Assembly: GCA_017554135.1 (NCBI GenBank)
Contig: JAFZIX010000103.1
Location: 1 to 12,989, forward strand
Length of the DNA stretch: 12,989 nucleotides
Origin: Bacteroidales bacterium
GTDB taxonomy: Bacteria > Bacteroidota > Bacteroidia > Bacteroidales > UBA932
Direction: 5' to 3'
The position numbers were made by a program, and so were the translations under genes. Shown here in pieces: positions 7,974 through 12,989 of the stretch. The notes under the pieces are model-generated. The model saw nothing but the letters and a program-made list of their open reading frames with translations, ran no database searches and was not told the origin of the DNA. Position 1 is the first letter of the stretch; each line of letters starts with the position of its first letter.

Positions 7974-8020
7974 TTAAGTGTTTCCGGTCTCCAAATAACC
8001 GGGGGACCGGGAACACTTAG
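7974..8020 (+). promoter_or_regulatory. Intercistronic hairpin between binding-protein and enzyme genes
   Basis: In RNA, AAGTGTTTCCGGTCTCC (7976-7992) pairs with 8002-8018 over 17 bp with only two G-U wobbles, and can extend by one A-U and one more G-U pair (7974-8020). The loop is about 9 nt. The stem lies 27 nt after the stop of the fimbrillin-like gene and ends 12 nt before the next ATG (8033). It is followed by eight A residues, not a U tract, so it is not a canonical intrinsic terminator on the + strand. Likely roles are stabilising the 3' end of the upstream transcript, partial termination, or shaping initiation at 8033, since A-rich leaders serve as ribosome-binding regions in Bacteroidota. 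Confidence 0.75.
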
Positions 8021-8032
8021 AAAAAAAAGAGT

Positions 8033-9604
8033 ATGAGAAAAGCATTTAGAATAGCCGCAATCGCAGCCGGAGCCATATTGATGGCGGCCTGCGGGGGGAA
8101 AGAGAATGGCGGAAGCGCTGAAACCCCTACGACCAATACCACCGTGACCATCGCTCCGGACCGCACCACCCTGTATCGCAATCCCTTCAGCGGCTGGGTA
8201 ATCTATTCCGGCCTCGGCGACGGCCTGTCAGACAACTTCTGGCAGGAATACGACAACATGGATTCATCCGTGGGCAAGGTGCGTGTGAGCGACTATGCCA
8301 ATGCCCTTCTCATACGCTCCTATTGGTCCCAGGCCGAGCCCGAAGAAGGACTCTACTTCTGGGATGAGGCCTGCAATACCAAGCCTGCGCAGCGTTTCCG
8401 CATGTTGCGCGATGGTGCCCGCCAAAGGGGACTCAAGCTCATCTTCCAACTCCGTGCCGACAGCCGGGACCTGCACGTGAACGCATGCCCCGACTATGTG
8501 CGCGCCAAGGGAGCGAAGGGCTTCGAGTCCACCACCGGCTCCACCAAAGTCTGGACTCCTTACCCAGACGATCCCATCTTCCAGCAACTCTACGAGAAGT
8601 TCCTCCGCGCATTCGCGAGGGAATTCAACAACCCTGACGAGGTGGACTGGATGGGTTCCTGGGGCATAGGCAAGTGGGGAGAGTATCACACTTGCATCTA
8701 TTCCACGGGTAACGAGAGCCCCCGCGAACCGGTATTCGACTTCTTCACGGACCTATTCCTCGAGATATTCGACAAGGTGCCCGTATGTATCAATTTTCAC
8801 AAGTCCATCGGCACCGGCAGCGGGGACAAGACCGACCCCGACAGTCAGCGCCTGGTGCAGAAGGGCATCGACAAGGGCCTCTGCCTCACCAGCGGTGCTT
8901 TCGGCATGCACGCCTACTACGGGACCTGGGAGAAGAACTTCATCCACACCCAGCGCTGGAAGGTTCCTATCCATGCTGAAGGAGGATGGGTAAGGGCCTC
9001 CCACAGCCTGGCCGCCATCCAGAATGACGGCTACAGCGATTGGGGCGAGGTACGCCGCGGCGAGTTCGAGGATTCCCGCGATGCATGCGCGAACACCATG
9101 GACTTCCGCTACAACTCCAATGTGGCGATGAGTGAGACCTGGTCCTGGTTCAACGATGCCTACGATCTGGTTCAGGAGGCGATTCAGACCCAGTTCTACC
9201 GCCTCTACCCGGACCGCATCTCCATCCCGGAGAAGGCGGCCAAGGGAGCGGAAATCTCTATCACCCACCGTTGGAACAACCTGGGCTGGGCATATTGCCC
9301 CACCAATATCAAGCCTTTCAAGGATAGGTTCAAGGTCGTCTTTGCACTGCTGAACCCCGCCACGGGCAAGCCTGTGCACATGTACACCTGCGACGACGTG
9401 AAACCTTGCGACTGGACTCACGGCACCCCCGTATCCTACACCAATAAGTTCAAACTCGACAACGTAGAATCCGGCACCTACACCTGGGGCGTCGGTATCG
9501 TGGACCGTTCAAAGACCGGAGCCGTCATCGGCATCCAGATTGCCGCCAAGAGCGGAAAGACCGCCGACGGCTGGCTCAAACTTGCAGACGTTACAATAGA
9601 ATGA
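8033..9604 (+). CDS. DUF4832-like putative glycoside hydrolase lipoprotein
   Basis: This 523-residue lipoprotein (signal peptide ends AILMAAC, Cys20) has a predicted TIM barrel and a C-terminal beta-sandwich. NPFSGWVIY, then ALLIRSYWSQAEPEEGLYFWDE (about 92-113) and GLKLIFQLRADSRD, match the start of (beta/alpha)8 barrels in GH-A-like families, where W-x-x-x-EP-x-x-G-x-Y-x-W recurs. WGIGKWGEYH puts Glu217 at the usual acid/base region, and HAEGGW (Glu316) and MSETWSW (Glu368) are candidate nucleophiles; these are assigned by pattern only. The last 130 residues (ITHRWNNLGWAYCPTN ... ESGTYTWGVGIVD ... WLKLADVTIE) resemble the DUF4832 C-terminal sandwich. It probably cleaves or binds a glycan at the outer membrane, but no activity can be assigned. 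Its TGA overlaps the next ATG (ATGA at 9601), implying coupled translation with the GH3 gene. Confidence 0.72.
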   Translation: MRKAFRIAAIAAGAILMAACGGKENGGSAETPTTNTTVTIAPDRTTLYRNPFSGWVIYSGLGDGLSDNFWQEYDNMDSSVGKVRVSDYANALLIRSYWSQAEPEEGLYFWDEACNTKPAQRFRMLRDGARQRGLKLIFQLRADSRDLHVNACPDYVRAKGAKGFESTTGSTKVWTPYPDDPIFQQLYEKFLRAFAREFNNPDEVDWMGSWGIGKWGEYHTCIYSTGNESPREPVFDFFTDLFLEIFDKVPVCINFHKSIGTGSGDKTDPDSQRLVQKGIDKGLCLTSGAFGMHAYYGTWEKNFIHTQRWKVPIHAEGGWVRASHSLAAIQNDGYSDWGEVRRGEFEDSRDACANTMDFRYNSNVAMSETWSWFNDAYDLVQEAIQTQFYRLYPDRISIPEKAAKGAEISITHRWNNLGWAYCPTNIKPFKDRFKVVFALLNPATGKPVHMYTCDDVKPCDWTHGTPVSYTNKFKLDNVESGTYTWGVGIVDRSKTGAVIGIQIAAKSGKTADGWLKLADVTIE

Positions 9605-12030
9605 AAAGAATACTACTGCTAGCCACCCTCGTCCTCACCCTTTCGCCCGCCCGCGCGCAGGTGACCATCACCGCCGAACACAAGGCCCGCGCCGCGGAAT
9701 TGGTGAGCCGCATGACACTGGAAGAAAAGTGCCTCTACATCGCAGGCGCCAGATCCTTCTACACCCACGCGATTCCGCGTCTCGGAATTCCCGAGATACG
9801 CATGGCGGACGGCCCCCAGGGAGTCCGGAACAACACCGTGAGCACCCACTACCCGTGCGGCATCCTCACTGCATCCACCTGGAACAGGGAGCTGGCGCAC
9901 AGGCTCGGCAACGGTCTTGCCGATGATTCCCGCGCCCGCGGCGTCAGCATCCTCCTCGGCCCCGGAGTCAACATCTACCGGGCGCCGATGTGCGGCCGCA
10001 ACTTCGAGTATTTCGGCGAGGATCCATATCTTGCCGGAGAAACTGCCGTGCAGTATATTCTGGGCGTGCAGGAGAAAGGCGTGATGGCCACCGTGAAGCA
10101 CTTCGCGGCGAACAATCAGGAGCGAGCCCGCCACACCATGAGTTCCGATGTGGATGAACGCACCCTGCAGGAAATATATTTCCCCGCTTTCCGCAAAGCC
10201 GTTAAAGAAGCCGGAGTAGGTGCCGTGATGGACAGTTACAATTTGGTGAACAGCGTCCACAGCACCGAGAATGCCTGGATGAACATAGAGGTCCTGCGTA
10301 ACCAGTGGGGTTTCGAGGGCATAGTGATGAGCGACTGGACAAGCGTTTACAGCACCCTCGGCGCAGCCAACGGCGGACTCGATATGGAATGCCCTAAAGG
10401 AGTATATTTCACCCCCGCCAAGCTTATCCCCCTCATAGAAAACGGAGTCCTGGACGAAAAGGTGATCGATGAAAAAGTGCAGCACATACTGCAGACCTTC
10501 ATCGCTTTCGGTTTCTTTGACACTCCCCGCAAAGATACCAGCATCCCGGAGAATAATCCCGCAACGGCTGCAATCGCTCTGAATATTGCGAGGGAAGGAA
10601 TAGTGATGCTGAAAAACGAGCAGGCTCTGCCCCTGGCCAAAAAGGCGAAAGTGCTGGTAATCGGCCCCAATGCCGGAAAGGTGCCTTCGGGTGGCGGCAG
10701 CGGTTCGGTCACACCTTTCTACACCGTTTCGGTTGCAGAAGGCCTTGCCAAGCAACTCAAGAACGTGGAGTATCTATCCGATAACGACATCTTTCGTTCT
10801 ATCCTGCCCGAGGTGCATAACGGCGCCGAGGCCGGATTCCTGGCAAGCTACTATATGGGCGAGAAACTCGATGGCGAACTTGTGCGCAAGGTCATGGAGT
10901 CGGATCCCAGCCATCGCTGGCGCTTCGGATCCCCATTCAAACCCCTACCCGATGATGGCTTCTCGGTCCGTTGGGTCGGCAGTTGGCAGGCCCCCAGGGA
11001 CGGCCTGCTTCGCTTCGTGATGTCCGGCGACGACGGCTACCGTCTTTTCGTTAACGGCAAATCCCTCGGCGGAGACTGGGGCAATCACGCCCTCTCGTTC
11101 CGTACAACTTTCCTTAAAGTCGAAGCGGGAAAGGAATATGAATTCCGATTCGAATTCTACGAGCATGCCGGCGAGGCTACCGTAGGCTTTGAGGCCGGAA
11201 TGCTGGATGAAGAACTGCTCTCCCGCAAACTTGCTGTCTGCACCGACGTGGTGTACTGCTGCGGCTTCGACAGCAATATAGAAGGGGAAGGTTTCGACCG
11301 TCCGTTCAAGCTTCCCGCAGATCAGCTTGATATGATGCAAAGGCTTGCGAGCAAGAAACTTACAGTTGTGATTAATGCTGGCGGAGCGGTCGATTTCAGC
11401 GGCTGGAGCGAGCAGGCGAAAGCCATCCTGATGGCCTGGTATCCCGGGCAGGAGGGAGGTACGGCCGTGGCCGAGATTCTCAGCGGAAAAATATCTCCTT
11501 CAGGCAAACTCCCTGTCAGCATGGAAGTGAAGCCCGAGGAAAATCCCAGCTATGCCACATATTTCGATGCGGGCAGCAAACAGTCCCGCACAAGCTATTC
11601 CGAAGGCATCTTTACGGGCTACCGCGGATATGACAGAACCGGCGTGAAGCCCCTCTATCCCTTCGGTTATGGCCTCTCCTACACCACGTTCTCCTATTCC
11701 GGGATGAAGGTGGAGAAGAAGGCCGACGGCAGCGTGGAGGTGAGCTTCGACGTGACCAATACCGGAAAGCGCGATGCCTCCGAGACCGCACAGGTTTATG
11801 TGCGCGACGTGCAGTCTTCGGTGCTCAGGCCCCTCAAGGAACTTAAGGGCTACGACAAGCACTTCATACCCAAGGGCAAGACAGTCCGCTACAGCGTGAC
11901 CCTGGGCGAGGACGCCTTCTCGTTCTACGACATCAAATCCAAGGGATTCGTTGTGGAACCCGGTGATTTTGAGATACTTGCAGGCCCTTCATCGGCCGAT
12001 CTCCCGCTTAAACAGACAGTGACTCTATGA
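9601..12030 (+). CDS. GH3 beta-glycosidase with PA14 insert (beta-glucosidase/beta-xylosidase type)
   Basis: This enzyme releases single sugars from the non-reducing ends of beta-linked oligosaccharides, probably in the periplasm. The 809-residue product starts with a signal peptidase I signal (MKRILLLATLVLTLSPARA, cut before Gln20) and lacks a lipobox. The GH3 N-terminal barrel shows RMADGPQGVR, NFEYFGEDPYLAGE, the conserved KH pair (Lys166-His167 in VKHFAANNQE) and the nucleophile Asp245 in VMSDW. A PA14 domain is inserted in the C-terminal alpha/beta domain at about 410-535, marked by SGDDGYRLFVNGK. Just after it, GEGFDRPFKLP contains Glu563, a likely acid/base residue. YPFGYGLSYTTF introduces a fibronectin III-like tail. 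The PA14 domain often shapes the substrate pocket in such enzymes, so glucoside versus xyloside preference stays open. It overlaps both neighbours by ATGA. Confidence 0.95.
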   Translation: MKRILLLATLVLTLSPARAQVTITAEHKARAAELVSRMTLEEKCLYIAGARSFYTHAIPRLGIPEIRMADGPQGVRNNTVSTHYPCGILTASTWNRELAHRLGNGLADDSRARGVSILLGPGVNIYRAPMCGRNFEYFGEDPYLAGETAVQYILGVQEKGVMATVKHFAANNQERARHTMSSDVDERTLQEIYFPAFRKAVKEAGVGAVMDSYNLVNSVHSTENAWMNIEVLRNQWGFEGIVMSDWTSVYSTLGAANGGLDMECPKGVYFTPAKLIPLIENGVLDEKVIDEKVQHILQTFIAFGFFDTPRKDTSIPENNPATAAIALNIAREGIVMLKNEQALPLAKKAKVLVIGPNAGKVPSGGGSGSVTPFYTVSVAEGLAKQLKNVEYLSDNDIFRSILPEVHNGAEAGFLASYYMGEKLDGELVRKVMESDPSHRWRFGSPFKPLPDDGFSVRWVGSWQAPRDGLLRFVMSGDDGYRLFVNGKSLGGDWGNHALSFRTTFLKVEAGKEYEFRFEFYEHAGEATVGFEAGMLDEELLSRKLAVCTDVVYCCGFDSNIEGEGFDRPFKLPADQLDMMQRLASKKLTVVINAGGAVDFSGWSEQAKAILMAWYPGQEGGTAVAEILSGKISPSGKLPVSMEVKPEENPSYATYFDAGSKQSRTSYSEGIFTGYRGYDRTGVKPLYPFGYGLSYTTFSYSGMKVEKKADGSVEVSFDVTNTGKRDASETAQVYVRDVQSSVLRPLKELKGYDKHFIPKGKTVRYSVTLGEDAFSFYDIKSKGFVVEPGDFEILAGPSSADLPLKQTVTL

Positions 12031-12989
12031 GAAAAGCCGCCATTATTCTTGCCGCTTTCCTGCTTGCAAACACCCTGAGTGCGCATAACGTGTTCGTGGA
12101 ATGTGAATCCTTCGGACAGAAAGGAGGATGGGTGCTGGACCAGCAGTTCATCGATGAGATGGGATCGTCCTATCTGCTTGCCCACGGAATGGGCAAACCG
12201 GTGGCGGATGCAAGCACCGATATAGAGATTCCAGCGGCCGGCAAGTACAAGGTCTGGGCAAGGACCTACAACTGGACTTCCCCCTGGTCGGCAAAACCCG
12301 GCCCCGGCAAATTCCAGATAAAGATTGGAAAGAAAACTCTCAAGACCGTGCTGGGCATTTCCGGCAAATGCTGGGAATGGCAGTGCGCCGGCGAGCTTGC
12401 CCTCAAGGCAGGAAAGACCACCCTGGCCCTGCACGACCTCAGCGGCTTCGAAGGGCGCTGCGACGCCATCTACCTGACTGCCGACGGGGATGTTCCCCCG
12501 GCGGAACCCAGGGCCTGGCGTAGGGCGAAACTCGGCCTCGGGGATGAACCCGCCACAAAGGCCGCCTACGATTTCGTGGTGGTCGGCGGAGGAATCTCCG
12601 GCATGTGCGCAGCCGTGGCCGCCGCCCGTCAGGGACTCAAGGTGGCGTTGGTGAACGACCGTCCCGTGCTGGGCGGCAACAACAGTTCGGAAATCCGCGT
12701 ACATCTTGGCGGCACCATCGAGGTAGGCCCTTATCCCGCCCTGGGCCGCATGCAGCGGGAATTCGGGCATTCCAAAAAAGGAAATGCCCAGCCCGCAGAT
12801 AATTATGAGGACGGTAAGAAGCAGTCCTGGATTGAGGGTGAACCCAATGTTACGCTTTACGCTGGATGTAGGGCGGTGGAGGTAAGGATGGCGGCTCCCG
12901 GATGCATCGCCGGAGTCATCATCCGCAATATAGAAAGCAACGCTGAAACCTTGCTGGAGGCACCCTTGTTCGCGGATTGCACAGGCGAC
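12027..12989 (+). CDS. FAD-dependent oxidoreductase with N-terminal carbohydrate-binding-like domain (3' partial)
   Basis: The frame is open from ATG 12027, which overlaps the GH3 stop (ATGA), to the window end: 321 codons without a stop, so the gene continues outside. The product starts with a cleavable signal peptide (MRKAAIILAAFLLANTLSA, cut before His20). Residues 20-155 form a predicted beta-sandwich (VFVECESFGQKGGWVLDQQF ... KYKVWARTYNW ... HDLSGFEGRCDAIYL) of a type that accompanies secreted carbohydrate-active proteins. From about 180, YDFVVVGGGISGMCAAVAAA is the FAD-binding GxGxxG fold (Gly187-Gly192), followed by VNDRPVLGGNNSSEIRVHLGG, characteristic of the FAD_oxidored-type family (PF12831-like). 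It is presumably a secreted redox enzyme acting on a sugar or glycan product in this pathway. The substrate and electron acceptor are unknown, and the catalytic half is not in view. Confidence 0.85.
   Translation, partial: MRKAAIILAAFLLANTLSAHNVFVECESFGQKGGWVLDQQFIDEMGSSYLLAHGMGKPVADASTDIEIPAAGKYKVWARTYNWTSPWSAKPGPGKFQIKIGKKTLKTVLGISGKCWEWQCAGELALKAGKTTLALHDLSGFEGRCDAIYLTADGDVPPAEPRAWRRAKLGLGDEPATKAAYDFVVVGGGISGMCAAVAAARQGLKVALVNDRPVLGGNNSSEIRVHLGGTIEVGPYPALGRMQREFGHSKKGNAQPADNYEDGKKQSWIEGEPNVTLYAGCRAVEVRMAAPGCIAGVIIRNIESNAETLLEAPLFADCTGD

Noticed and set aside
7974..8020. Hairpin as a canonical Rho-independent terminator
   Set aside because: The stem is followed by A8 and a start codon, with no U-tract on the + strand, and no convergent - strand gene exists that would use it in reverse.
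9619..10755. Antisense ORF of 378 codons opposite the GH3 catalytic domain
   Set aside because: The + strand carries all GH3 catalytic motifs; the antisense product shows no family features.
11925..12770. Antisense ORF of 281 codons over the end of GH3 and the FAD oxidoreductase
   Set aside because: The + strand is continuously open from 12027 with a signal peptide and a GxGxxG FAD motif, so the antisense frame is a shadow.

Overview
The window is a stretch of a Bacteroidales-type polysaccharide utilisation locus (PUL). Every gene lies on the + strand, packed tightly enough to look like one operon. A SusC-like TonB-dependent transporter followed directly by a SusD-like lipoprotein identifies the phylum Bacteroidota. 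The sequence is GC-rich for that phylum (hand counts of 55-68% in several 60-base lines), which suggests a high-GC gut or rumen Bacteroidales lineage; genus cannot be fixed from the sequence.

Layout. Positions 1-2742 hold a susC-like gene lacking its 5' end. After 12 nt comes the susD-like lipoprotein gene (2755-4458), then a SusE-like multi-domain lipoprotein (4463-6130). A 46-codon ORF follows (6140-6280), then a fimbrillin-like lipoprotein (6285-7946) that carries one shortened copy of the SusE-like repeat and a separate C-terminal domain. An 86-nt gap (7947-8032) contains a strong hairpin. Downstream are the enzyme genes: a lipoprotein with a TIM-barrel, DUF4832-like architecture (8033-9604), a GH3 beta-glycosidase with a PA14 insert (9601-12030), and a FAD-dependent oxidoreductase with an N-terminal beta-sandwich domain (12027 to beyond the window end). 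The last three genes are joined by 4-nt ATGA stop/start overlaps.

Inferred working model. The SusC/SusD pair takes up an oligosaccharide, and the SusE-like and fimbrillin/SusE hybrid lipoproteins act as surface glycan-binding accessories. The DUF4832-like lipoprotein probably attacks the glycan at the cell surface or outer membrane, the GH3 enzyme trims non-reducing-end sugars in the periplasm, and the FAD enzyme may oxidise a sugar or other product. The substrate cannot be named. No sensor/regulator, sulfatase, polysaccharide lyase or transposase is visible.

The least ordinary parts are the 46-aa ORF, the domain-shuffled lipoprotein in the SusF position with its AT-richer 3' half, the hairpin separating binding genes from enzyme genes, and the DUF4832-like and FAD enzymes, whose activities are uncertain. 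There is no gene-free stretch over 300 bases. I saw no tRNA, rRNA, CRISPR array, insertion sequence or attachment site.
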